Positions 27,221-35,318 of a stretch of DNA of 64,000 bases are shown here, in pieces. Source of the DNA: RGIG4576 sp964613095 (GTDB lineage: Bacteria > Bacteroidota > Bacteroidia > Bacteroidales > Muribaculaceae); contig CAZTFX010000004.1 of the NCBI GenBank assembly GCA_964613095.1, positions 1-64,000 on the forward strand. The letters are read 5' to 3'. Both the position numbers and the translations under genes were made by a program. Under the pieces are notes generated by a model. The model was not told where the DNA came from. It did no database searches and worked only from the letters and a program-made list of their open reading frames with translations. The number at the start of each line of letters is the position of its first letter. The first letter of the stretch is position 1.

Positions 27221-27640
27221 ATGGCACTGAAAAGACAAAATGAAATGTTGGCTACATTCAGTATGGCGTCTATGACCGATGTCATATTTCTGTTGTTGAT
27301 TTTTTTCATGGTAACGTCCACATTTGTGTTTCCCACAGCAATGGAAGTAAATCTTCCGCAGGGAAGTACTCAAACAGCTATAAAACCGGGAACAAAGGTT
27401 TATATTGATAAAGAGCAAAAAATATATGGTTCTTTTGGCGATAATGAGCCTCAATTGCTTGAAGATGAGGAACAATTGATGACATTCCTAAAACTTACCC
27501 AACAAAATGACCCGGCACAATTTATTGCGTTATATGCCGATGAAACAGTTCCTTATGGAACCATTGTGAAAATTTTAGATCGGGGTTCAAGGGCAAATCT
27601 TAAGATTGTGCTTGCAACTAAACCTGTTTCAGGAAAATAA
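27221..27640 (+). CDS. exbD: ExbD/TolR-family biopolymer transport protein
   Basis: A 139-residue protein with a short cytoplasmic N-terminus, one transmembrane helix containing the essential Asp (SMTDVIFLLLIFFMVT) and a periplasmic domain (MEVNLPQGSTQ, LYADETVPYGTIVKILD). This is the ExbD/TolR layout (PF02472). It pairs with the upstream ExbB to use the proton gradient. The gap to exbB is 23 bp and to the TonB-like gene 36 bp. Confidence 0.93.
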   Translation: MALKRQNEMLATFSMASMTDVIFLLLIFFMVTSTFVFPTAMEVNLPQGSTQTAIKPGTKVYIDKEQKIYGSFGDNEPQLLEDEEQLMTFLKLTQQNDPAQFIALYADETVPYGTIVKILDRGSRANLKIVLATKPVSGK

Positions 27641-27676
27641 GCTCTAAAACAACAAGTAATCTCTATTCTAAAAGGA

Positions 27677-28468
27677 ATGAGCAAAAACGACAAAGATAAA
27701 ATCAAAGGAATCGTTGCTACGGTGATTTTTCATGCGTTGATATTTCTCGCATTGATTTTTGCGTCGTTATACTATAGCTTTCCGCCTAAGGAAGACGAAT
27801 TGGCGATGTTGAATCAAGATGAAATTTTGTTTGGGGGAGAATATGTTGTACTTGGAGATTTTATACAACCAACACAGGATAATGTGTCGGGAGCTCCACA
27901 AGAGATGGAGCAGAATGAGAATCCTACGATAGAGGGAACCGATGAAATAAACTCAGGAGAAATAGGTGAAGCTCCGATACAGACGATAACTCAGGAATCG
28001 GAATCTCCTATGAAAGTGAAAAAAGAAGAAAATCCGGGACCGACTGCCGAAGAACTTGCCGCTGAAGCTGAACGAGTGCGTAAAGAAAAGGAAGCCGCTG
28101 AGAGAATAAATAAACGAGTCTCATTTGGAAATACAACAGGAAGTGGTTCCGGTTCGGTAGGCTCAACAACAGGATCAAATACGGCGCGAGTTGCCAGTGG
28201 AGCACCGGGAGTTTCCGGATTGGAAGGATATACGCTTGCAAGTTGGGGGCGTCCTAATAGTCCGGTTCAAGGTGTTGTGAAAATTCAGGTTCGCGTCAAT
28301 TCTCGAGGAAAGGTTATTTCCGCCAATTATGCAGGAGGAAGCGGTTCGGCTGCCGGAAATTTGTCGGTGCGTCGCAGTTGCGAACAAGCATCGTTGAAAT
28401 CTCAATTTTCTGTACCGAAAAACACTACTACAGAAGGTGTGGGAATGATAACTTGGAGATTTGAATAA
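27677..28468 (+). CDS. TonB-like energy transducer
   Basis: A 263-residue protein with one N-terminal membrane helix (about residues 10-32), an acidic low-complexity periplasmic spacer rich in Glu, Pro and Gly, and a C-terminal domain resembling TonB (GVVKIQVRVNSRGKVISANY, then CEQASLKSQFSVP and a final GMITWRFE). It completes an exbB-exbD-tonB set. The C-terminal domain is divergent from the classical TonB box-binding fold, so a related Tol/TonB role cannot be excluded. Confidence 0.82.
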   Translation: MSKNDKDKIKGIVATVIFHALIFLALIFASLYYSFPPKEDELAMLNQDEILFGGEYVVLGDFIQPTQDNVSGAPQEMEQNENPTIEGTDEINSGEIGEAPIQTITQESESPMKVKKEENPGPTAEELAAEAERVRKEKEAAERINKRVSFGNTTGSGSGSVGSTTGSNTARVASGAPGVSGLEGYTLASWGRPNSPVQGVVKIQVRVNSRGKVISANYAGGSGSAAGNLSVRRSCEQASLKSQFSVPKNTTTEGVGMITWRFE

Positions 28469-28493
28469 AAACTTGGTTTATTGCCTTTTTTGA

Positions 28494-28510
28494 TTTGGCT
28501 ATGTGCCAAA
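28494..28510. promoter_or_regulatory. Inverted repeat upstream of the LexA-like regulator gene
   Basis: TTTGGC-TATGT-GCCAAA is a perfect 6+6 inverted repeat 38 bases before the regulator ATG. It may be an operator for autoregulation. It also sits 26 bases after the TonB-like gene and is followed by an A-run, so a weak terminator role is possible. Confidence 0.4.
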
Positions 28511-28547
28511 AAAATGGTAACTTGCACTTTGAAAACCACAAAAAGAA

Positions 28548-29228
28548 ATGTCAAACGAAGATATAAAAGGTCGTATAAAATATCTTATACGTGAATTAAG
28601 ATTAACACAAGGCGAATTTGCTGAAAAAATAGGATGTGATCAGTCGAATCTGTCAAAACATCTTAATGGTAAGTTGCCTATCAGTGAGGCTCTTATTAAT
28701 AAAATCATAATTAATATGGGAGTGTCTAAATCGTGGTTGAAAGACGGTTTAGATGTTCCTTTTCCAAAATATTCATCGGGTTCGGTTCCCAGATTGATGA
28801 TTGATGAAAACGAAATGAAGTCAATGAGAGGAACTCCTGTATATGATATTGATGTTACTGCAGGTAGTTTAAGCCGACCGATGATGTTTGCCGATGAATA
28901 TATTGTGGGAGCTGTCAATATGCCCAATATAAGTCAAGATTGTCGTATTGTGCGTGTAAACGGAGATAGTATGAGTCCGGTTATAAGTAATGGTGATTTT
29001 ATTGCAGTACGAGAACTTACCAATATGTCGCAGATTTTTTGGGGACATATTTATGTTGTCGTATTGGATGATTATCGTATGGTAAAATACTTGCGAAAAC
29101 ATACCGATCCGGAAAAAGTGATTTTACGAAGTGAAAATTCCAAATATGATGATATGGAAATATATCGTTCCGAAATCAAAGAATTATTAGTCGTTCAAAA
29201 TATCTTACATATAGATACCAGATTATGA
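28548..29228 (+). CDS. XRE-family regulator with LexA/CI-like S24 self-cleavage domain
   Basis: A 226-residue repressor-like protein. A helix-turn-helix of the Cro/CI class occupies residues 5-65 (LTQGEFAEKIGCDQSNLSKH). The C-terminal S24 domain has all three self-cleavage elements: an Ala105-Gly106 bond (VTAGSLSRP), nucleophile Ser141 (NGDSMSP) and base Lys180 (YRMVKYL). Their spacing is close to that of LexA. It should therefore respond to DNA damage or RecA, or to another cleavage cue, unless cleavage has been lost. It is not LexA itself, which has a winged-helix N-terminus. No phage genes surround it. It overlaps the next gene by an ATGA. Confidence 0.88.
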   Translation: MSNEDIKGRIKYLIRELRLTQGEFAEKIGCDQSNLSKHLNGKLPISEALINKIIINMGVSKSWLKDGLDVPFPKYSSGSVPRLMIDENEMKSMRGTPVYDIDVTAGSLSRPMMFADEYIVGAVNMPNISQDCRIVRVNGDSMSPVISNGDFIAVRELTNMSQIFWGHIYVVVLDDYRMVKYLRKHTDPEKVILRSENSKYDDMEIYRSEIKELLVVQNILHIDTRL

Positions 29229-30652
29229 AAATGAGAAGTGGTATATTGTGGTTGTGTCTTTTTCTAAGTGTGTTTCAGGTATATTCTCTTGAAGTGGTAG
29301 AAGCCGGTGGATTAAATAAAATTGTTACCGATAAAAATATTACAGAATTAACCGTAAAAGGAAAAATAGATGCAAGAGATATAAAATTTATTGTAGAAGA
29401 ATTGCCTAATCTTGTTAATCTTGATTTGTCGGAAACCGAAATTGTTGCTTATAAAGGTTCTACACCTTGTTTTGGCGATATCTTGGAATATTCGGACGAT
29501 GAATTACCTGATTATTGTTTCTTTGATAAAGAATACAATTCGGTTTTATTGCCTAATACTTTAAACTATATAGGCGAAGGTGCTTTTGCCGGCTGTGATA
29601 AACTTACAGAGATAGTTTTTCCTGAAGAATTGGACTCGATAGGTCGATATGCATTCCGTTCTTGTGTCGGGTTAGAAGAGATTTCATTGAATATCGGAAT
29701 AAAAAAAATAGGAGCAGGGGCATTTTCGCATTGTACACAATTGAAAGAAGTGGATTTAAGTGCTTTGGAGCCTCTGTGTGGCTTTGAAAACGGTGTTTTT
29801 GCCGATTGTTCCTCTTTGGAAATAGTAAATGTCGGTGAAAAAATTACAGATATTGCAGCTAATATGTTTGCCGGTTGTACAATGTTGAATAAGGTGAATC
29901 TTGGTGAAAATTCGGCAATAAAAGCCATTGGTGAAGGAGCTTTTGCTTCAACAGGTTTGACCTCGTTTGATTTCAGTAATTGTAAGAATCTTAAGGTTAT
30001 TGGAAGATGGGCATTTTCCAATGTTCAGTTGGCTGAAATAATACTTCCGGCAAGTGTTGAGTCGATAGGAGAGGGAGCATTTTTTTATAATGAGTCATTA
30101 AATGATGTTGTTATACCGGCGGCGGTGACCGAAATCGAGGGATATACGTTTAATGGTAACACATCATTGGCAACAATATCGCTACCGGCTACGCTTGTTT
30201 ATGTAGGGAATAGAGCTTTTGAAGATAATAAGGGAATGACACATATTTCGTTGGACGCTGAAAATGTTCCTGATTTGGGTAAAGATGTTTTTGCCGGAGT
30301 AGAACAGCAGAATGTAGAATTGAAAGTACCTAATGAGAGTGTTTTACTATATGAATCTGCCGAGCAATGGCAAGAATTTAATATAGTGGGTGATATAAGT
30401 ACCATAGAAGACTTTATTGATACAGGATGTGCCATTATGGTTTATTTTGAAGGCAAAATACTTAATGTAATTGCAAAAAGAGAGATTTTGCAGATAAAGA
30501 TTTATGACCCTAATGGAGTTTGCCTTATTTCATCTATGCCACAATCAGAAACGATACAGATTGACATGTCAACTATGTGTGGGCAAGTATATATAGTACA
30601 TGTCTTGTTGAAAAATGGAGAAGAAAAGACTATAAAGATAATAAGACAATAA
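29225..30652 (+). CDS. Secreted BspA-like leucine-rich repeat protein
   Basis: A 475-residue protein with a signal peptide (to about YSLE, residue 20) and a run of LRR_5/BspA-type repeats of about 23 residues, each with an IGEGAF/IGRYAF/IGAGAF-like core and following LxxIxLPxxL strands, over about residues 55-385. The last 75 residues (NVIAKREILQIKIYDPNGV to TIKIIRQ) resemble a T9SS type A sorting fold but lack the usual YPNP box. BspA-like proteins are generally surface adhesins or binding proteins. The start codon overlaps the stop of the LexA-like regulator gene (ATGA), an unusual pairing of a regulator with a surface protein. Confidence 0.85.
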   Translation: MKMRSGILWLCLFLSVFQVYSLEVVEAGGLNKIVTDKNITELTVKGKIDARDIKFIVEELPNLVNLDLSETEIVAYKGSTPCFGDILEYSDDELPDYCFFDKEYNSVLLPNTLNYIGEGAFAGCDKLTEIVFPEELDSIGRYAFRSCVGLEEISLNIGIKKIGAGAFSHCTQLKEVDLSALEPLCGFENGVFADCSSLEIVNVGEKITDIAANMFAGCTMLNKVNLGENSAIKAIGEGAFASTGLTSFDFSNCKNLKVIGRWAFSNVQLAEIILPASVESIGEGAFFYNESLNDVVIPAAVTEIEGYTFNGNTSLATISLPATLVYVGNRAFEDNKGMTHISLDAENVPDLGKDVFAGVEQQNVELKVPNESVLLYESAEQWQEFNIVGDISTIEDFIDTGCAIMVYFEGKILNVIAKREILQIKIYDPNGVCLISSMPQSETIQIDMSTMCGQVYIVHVLLKNGEEKTIKIIRQ

Positions 30653-30657
30653 AAAAT

Positions 30658-31434
30658 ATGGGAAAGAATAAATTGAAGAAATTTGCCGAGATGGAAACGT
30701 TTGAAAACGTATTTCAGTATCCGTTTGCAGTTGTTGAACGTGATGGCTTCCCTTTAAAAGGACGTTGGAATAGCGATTTTTTCAAAAATAATAATCCTAT
30801 TGTACTTGAACTTGGGTGTGGAAAGGGAGAATATGCAGTGGGGTTGGCTCGTCGATTTTCTGATAAGAACTATATTGGGGTGGACATAAAAGGGTCTCGT
30901 ATGTGGACCGGTGCAAAGACTGCTGTAAAAGATAAAATATCCAATGTAGCATTTCTTCGTACTAATATTGAATTGATTGATAGATTCTTTGATGCCGGTG
31001 AAGTAAGTGAAATTTGGATTACGTTTCCCGACCCGCAGATGAAAAAGGTGCGTAAACGACTCACGTCTTCTCGTTTTTTGGAGTTATATCGTCACATTCT
31101 CATTGCCGATGGAATTGTTCATTTGAAAACCGATAGCCCTTTCTTATATACTTACACAGATGCATTGGTAAAACTAAATGCGTTACCAACCGAAGTAAAT
31201 ACGGCAGATTTGTATCATAGTGATATCGTAGATGATATTCTTGAGATAAAGACATTCTATGAACAACAGTGGCTTGATAGAGGTTTATCCATAAAATACA
31301 TTAAATTCCATTTGGACCATACTACTGTGTTGCAAGAACCGGATATTGAGATAGAGGAAGATACCTATCGAAGTTTTTCTCGTGGTTACATACAATGTCC
31401 TCAATTATTGGATGAAGAAAAAGAAGATTTATAA
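30658..31434 (+). CDS. trmB: tRNA (guanine-N7)-methyltransferase TrmB
   Basis: A cytosolic SAM-dependent enzyme that methylates G46 of tRNA. The start is placed at ATG 30658 (258 residues, MGKNKLKKFAEMETF), matching the usual family N-terminus; an in-frame start at 30577 would overlap the preceding gene by 76 bases. Motifs: the SAM site ELGCGKGEYAVGLA, NYIGVDIKGSRMW, and the tRNA-binding signature WITFPDPQMKKVRKRL. The next gene, mrp, starts two bases after the stop. Confidence 0.95.
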   Translation: MGKNKLKKFAEMETFENVFQYPFAVVERDGFPLKGRWNSDFFKNNNPIVLELGCGKGEYAVGLARRFSDKNYIGVDIKGSRMWTGAKTAVKDKISNVAFLRTNIELIDRFFDAGEVSEIWITFPDPQMKKVRKRLTSSRFLELYRHILIADGIVHLKTDSPFLYTYTDALVKLNALPTEVNTADLYHSDIVDDILEIKTFYEQQWLDRGLSIKYIKFHLDHTTVLQEPDIEIEEDTYRSFSRGYIQCPQLLDEEKEDL

Positions 31435-31436
31435 TT

Positions 31437-32540
31437 ATGGAAAGATTATATCCTAAATTAATACTTGACGCACTTGTGAATGTGCGTTATCCGGGTAATG
31501 GAAAAAATATTGTTGAAAACAATATGGTGGAAGACGATATTCGCATAGATGGTAATAAGGTATCGTTTTCTTTGATTTTTGATAAACCAACCGATCCTTT
31601 TATAAGATCGGTTGTACGTGCTGCAGAGGTCGCTATAAATACATATATATCACCTGAGGTTGAAATAAAAGGTAATATAGCCGTGAAAACTCGAATGGCG
31701 GCATCGGCTCCTGCACCTAAAATGTTACCGGGTGTGAAAAATATAATTGGAGTGTCATCCGGTAAAGGCGGTGTAGGTAAATCAACTGTTGCCACCAATC
31801 TTGCCGTATCTCTTGCTCAAAAGGGTTATAAGGTTGGATTGCTTGACGCCGATATTTTCGGACCATCTGCTCCGTTGATGTTTGGTCTTGAAGATTCTCC
31901 TATTTATATGGAAGAAGTTGAAGGGCGTAATCTTATTGTTCCTTTGGAAAAGTATGGAGTAAAAGTACTTTCTATCGGTTTTCTTGTGGATAAGGAAAAA
32001 GCTGTGTTATGGCGTGGTGGTATGGCAAGTAATGCGTTAAAACAACTTATAGGCGAAGCAAATTGGGGTGAACTTGATTATTTTGTGATAGATATGCCTC
32101 CGGGAACAAGTGATATTCATCTTACGCTTGTACAAACTTTAGGTATTACAGGTGTTATTGTGGTAACAACGCCACAAGAAGTTGCACTTGCCGATGCACG
32201 CAAAGGTATAAGCATGTTCCAAAGTGAGGCTGTAAATGTTCCTATTTTGGGATTGGTAGAAAATATGGCATGGTTTACTCCGGCTGCTCATCCCGACGAA
32301 AAATATTTTATTTTCGGGAAAGAAGGTGGAATGAGACTTGCTGAGAAACTCGGGGTAGAACTGCTGGGACAAATTCCTCTTGTAGCCGGTATTTGCAAGG
32401 GTGGTGATGATGGTGAACCGGTAGTGCTTCAAAATACCGTAAGTGGAGCTGCATTCATGTCGCTTGCCGATCGTGTGGTTAATGTAGTAGATAAACGTAA
32501 CGAGCAACTACCTCCCACACAAAAAGTCGCAATGAAATAA
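31437..32540 (+). CDS. mrp: Mrp/ApbC family iron-sulfur cluster carrier ATPase
   Basis: A 367-residue cytosolic P-loop ATPase thought to carry and deliver Fe-S clusters. The N-terminal 90 residues form a DUF59/MIP18-like domain (PTDPFIRSVVRAAEVAI). The deviant Walker A motif is SSGKGGVGKSTVATNLA; DADIFGPSAPLMFGL, DMPPGTSDIHLTL and VENMAWF follow in the family order. The CxxC expected in many members after VENM is not evident here (ENMAWFTPAAHPDEKY), so cluster binding by this copy is uncertain. Confidence 0.92.
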   Translation: MERLYPKLILDALVNVRYPGNGKNIVENNMVEDDIRIDGNKVSFSLIFDKPTDPFIRSVVRAAEVAINTYISPEVEIKGNIAVKTRMAASAPAPKMLPGVKNIIGVSSGKGGVGKSTVATNLAVSLAQKGYKVGLLDADIFGPSAPLMFGLEDSPIYMEEVEGRNLIVPLEKYGVKVLSIGFLVDKEKAVLWRGGMASNALKQLIGEANWGELDYFVIDMPPGTSDIHLTLVQTLGITGVIVVTTPQEVALADARKGISMFQSEAVNVPILGLVENMAWFTPAAHPDEKYFIFGKEGGMRLAEKLGVELLGQIPLVAGICKGGDDGEPVVLQNTVSGAAFMSLADRVVNVVDKRNEQLPPTQKVAMK

Positions 32541-32584
32541 CTCGAAGGATTTTACTAAAGTATCTAATATTATCTTATTGATAT

Positions 32585-32622
32585 AAAGAAGTCCCAAAAA
32601 TCTAAACTTTCGGGACTTCTTT
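32585..32622. terminator. Terminator between mrp and the convergent efflux operon
   Basis: AAAGAAGTCCC pairs with GGGACTTCTTT across a 16-base loop, followed by GTTT on the plus strand. It sits between two convergent units and may serve both. Confidence 0.8.
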
Positions 32623-32652
32623 GTTTACTTAGAAGGATCGGTATGTGGTATT

Positions 32653-34272
32653 TTACATTATTTGCTGTTTTTTTGTTTTGGGACGTAGCCGGTGTAGCAG
32701 GTCGTGACGGATGGATTTATAGATAGCTCGATATGTAGGCTCAATTACTTTTCGTGGTCTGATTCCGCTATATCTTATCGTCAATCCAATCAAACTCAGG
32801 ATAGCAATAAAAAGCAACCATCCATAAATCTCTTTCATTGATACTAATAATGATTGGATTTGTACAATACCGAAAATTTCCCCAAGTTGCAAATGCGAAG
32901 CAGATAATGTGAGATTATCCATATTTTCGCTAAGTACCATTGAATTGCGAGCCATAGTCACAGTGAGCATACGTCCTACAATAGCGTTTCCTATAGGTCC
33001 TGCCAGTGCCGCACTAAACATATTCTGAAAAGACAGACCATGAAGGAATATGTATGGGAATGGAAGTCGGGTGTTTGCTGTCAACATAAGAATTGCCACA
33101 ATCACATAACCTATGGAACGGATGATTATGGGCAGAAACAGAGCCTCTTTTGGCAGATTGTAATCTATAGTAAAATAGAAATATGCTAAATAGAATGTAA
33201 AGCACGAAAAAGCAATAACCAACATTCGTTGATAAGTCCATTTGTGACGGGCAAATGTTTGCCAAGTGAAAAATACTCCTATGACTACGCCTATTATAGC
33301 TATCCAATTAAGGGTTATGGTATTGAGATGATCAAAGCCTAAAATACTATCCATAAGTGCATGCTCAAAAATATGTGCCGGAGCTAAAAGTAAATCCATT
33401 AACAGTATTATTCCTACACAGATAGGTACAATAGGGATTTTGAATATCTGTAAAGATATATAGGGGTGTCTTAAAAAAGTTGCCCTCCATAAATTCAATA
33501 TAAGTGAAACAATACCTAATGCTGAAGCAAGGCAAATATGCTGGGATTGCCACCAGTCGTAGTGTTCGCCATATACACAGATGAACAGTATTGACATTGC
33601 AGTCGTTGCCCACAATAACATTCCTATCCAATCTATACCATACAAAGGTAAGCGTGGCATAATCTTAATACCTTTATAACATATCAAGACAAAAAGATAT
33701 ATTGCTATCAAGGCTCCGATGATGAACCAGTGCATATATTGCCATGAAGCCCACACAGAGAATGACAGTGCACCGATACCGGTTAATTGAATGGTTCCGT
33801 TTACCATTAGATATATATAGCAAAACCATATCGACATATCTCGTTTGGGTGTTATCCATAGCTGAATCGTTGAATTACATTCATATATTGCCCACATTCT
33901 GAAAAAACCTGCGATAAGGCTTACCCCCACCAGCACCGGTACGCTTTCGCTATTCATACACACTATATTTGCGATGATAAGCACAGGAATACAGCTTGTG
34001 AGTGTAGTCTTGGGGCGTATAGCCCATTTGAGTCGGAACATAATGGCAAAAAACAGAGCCATGCCCACCAGAGAGGCATATCCTGCCATCATGACATCTT
34101 CTTGTAAGAGCTGGGTAGAACCTACCATTTCACTTACTGCGGCAAGATAAACACCCCCTGTACAGTTAAAAACGATTATAAATAGTATTATTATCCATGG
34201 TTTTATTGGTTCGGGGATGAATTTTATCTGTGGTATGCGGAATGGTTGATTGGGAACGTGGTGATGGCTCAT
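32653..34272 (-). CDS. MFS transporter of a tripartite efflux system
   Basis: A 539-residue inner-membrane protein with about 14 hydrophobic helices, in the size range of EmrB/DHA2-type drug:proton antiporters. It is the last gene of a tolC-hlyD-MFS operon and overlaps the HlyD gene by an ATGA. A classical DHA2 motif set is not clear, so the assignment to EmrB rests on topology and context. The expected function is export of a toxic compound across both membranes together with the two upstream products. The C-terminus is basic and cytoplasmic. Confidence 0.85.
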   Translation of the reverse strand: MSHHHVPNQPFRIPQIKFIPEPIKPWIIILFIIVFNCTGGVYLAAVSEMVGSTQLLQEDVMMAGYASLVGMALFFAIMFRLKWAIRPKTTLTSCIPVLIIANIVCMNSESVPVLVGVSLIAGFFRMWAIYECNSTIQLWITPKRDMSIWFCYIYLMVNGTIQLTGIGALSFSVWASWQYMHWFIIGALIAIYLFVLICYKGIKIMPRLPLYGIDWIGMLLWATTAMSILFICVYGEHYDWWQSQHICLASALGIVSLILNLWRATFLRHPYISLQIFKIPIVPICVGIILLMDLLLAPAHIFEHALMDSILGFDHLNTITLNWIAIIGVVIGVFFTWQTFARHKWTYQRMLVIAFSCFTFYLAYFYFTIDYNLPKEALFLPIIIRSIGYVIVAILMLTANTRLPFPYIFLHGLSFQNMFSAALAGPIGNAIVGRMLTVTMARNSMVLSENMDNLTLSASHLQLGEIFGIVQIQSLLVSMKEIYGWLLFIAILSLIGLTIRYSGIRPRKVIEPTYRAIYKSIRHDLLHRLRPKTKKQQIM

Positions 34273-35306
34273 TTGTACTGTACTTTACATTCTACATTCA
34301 TACCCGCACTCACTCGTTCCATTACTTCAGTATCGTTATCTTCAGTAAAATCTATGCGAACCGGTATGCGTTGTTCTATTTTTACAAAATTACCCGAAGA
34401 GTTGTCTTGTGGTAGCAATGAGAAACTTGCTCCGGTTGCTCGAGATATAGAAGTAACTATACCTTTAAACTTATAATCGGGAACAGCATCAACTTCAATT
34501 TCAACTTCTTGACCTATCTTAATATTGGTCGTTTGTGTCTCTTTGTAGTTCGCTATCACCCATTTATCTTCCGAGTTGACAATGTCAAGAATTGTTTGTC
34601 CCGGTTGAATAAGTTGACCTATCTGAATATTTTTTCTTCCGGTTATACCATCACAAGGTGCCAAGATGATTGTATAAGAAAGATTCAGGCGAGCCAATTC
34701 CAAAGCGGTTTCTGCCAATTTAATTCCTGCGTCATTTTGTCCCAATCGTGTGTTTTGTTCTTTTCCCACGGATTGTACGCTTTCTTTTTGGCGTTTCAGC
34801 ATTTCATACCGAGCCTTTGCCGCCGAATAGGCTGTGTGCATATCATCATATTGTTGTTTTGTAACAGCGTTCTGCTTGAAAAGAGTGTCAAATCTTTTAT
34901 AATTACGTTCGGCATTTTCAAATAAAATACGAGCTTCTTCGATACTTGCTTCCGTAACGGAAAGGTTGGTATTGGTAGTAGAAATGACATTATGCATAGC
35001 GTCTTTACCGGTTCTTGCATTGGCTAGGTTGGCTTCGGCTTGTGCTACCATATAACGAAACTCTGTATCTTCTATGATGGCAAGTGTATCTCCCTTTGAA
35101 ACTTTTGTATACTCATCAAAACGAATATCTTTAATAAAACCTTGGACACGAGAATTTATTGGTACAATGTGTTGTTTTACTTGTGCATTTTCGGTGAACT
35201 CGACATTCCCCAAGTGAATAAATTTCTCACATACCCAAGCTATTGCTCCTATAAGTAAAATACATGCTGCAATGTTATAAATCTGTTTTTTTGTCTTTCT
35301 TCTCAT
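34269..35306 (-). CDS. HlyD/EmrA-family periplasmic adaptor protein
   Basis: A 345-residue membrane-fusion protein with one N-terminal helix (about residues 8-26), a biotinyl-lipoyl-like segment split around a coiled coil (VQGFIKDIRFDEYTKVSKGD and IILAPCDGITGRKNIQIGQLI), a helical hairpin between them (about 75-195) and a beta-barrel part (VEIEVDAVPDYKFKGIV). It bridges the MFS pump and the TolC-like channel. It lies 12 bp after the TolC gene and overlaps the MFS gene by four bases. Confidence 0.93.
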   Translation of the reverse strand: MRRKTKKQIYNIAACILLIGAIAWVCEKFIHLGNVEFTENAQVKQHIVPINSRVQGFIKDIRFDEYTKVSKGDTLAIIEDTEFRYMVAQAEANLANARTGKDAMHNVISTTNTNLSVTEASIEEARILFENAERNYKRFDTLFKQNAVTKQQYDDMHTAYSAAKARYEMLKRQKESVQSVGKEQNTRLGQNDAGIKLAETALELARLNLSYTIILAPCDGITGRKNIQIGQLIQPGQTILDIVNSEDKWVIANYKETQTTNIKIGQEVEIEVDAVPDYKFKGIVTSISRATGASFSLLPQDNSSGNFVKIEQRIPVRIDFTEDNDTEVMERVSAGMNVECKVQYK

Positions 35307-35318
35307 AATATTTAATTT

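Noticed and set aside
28548..29228. Prophage, because of the CI-like repressor
   Set aside because: No integrase, structural, lysis or replication genes surround it; the neighbours are tonB-like, leucine-rich repeat and tRNA-modification genes.
30577..30657. Upstream start for trmB within the leucine-rich repeat gene
   Set aside because: The family N-terminus begins at 30658, and the extra residues are a frame shadow of the preceding gene.
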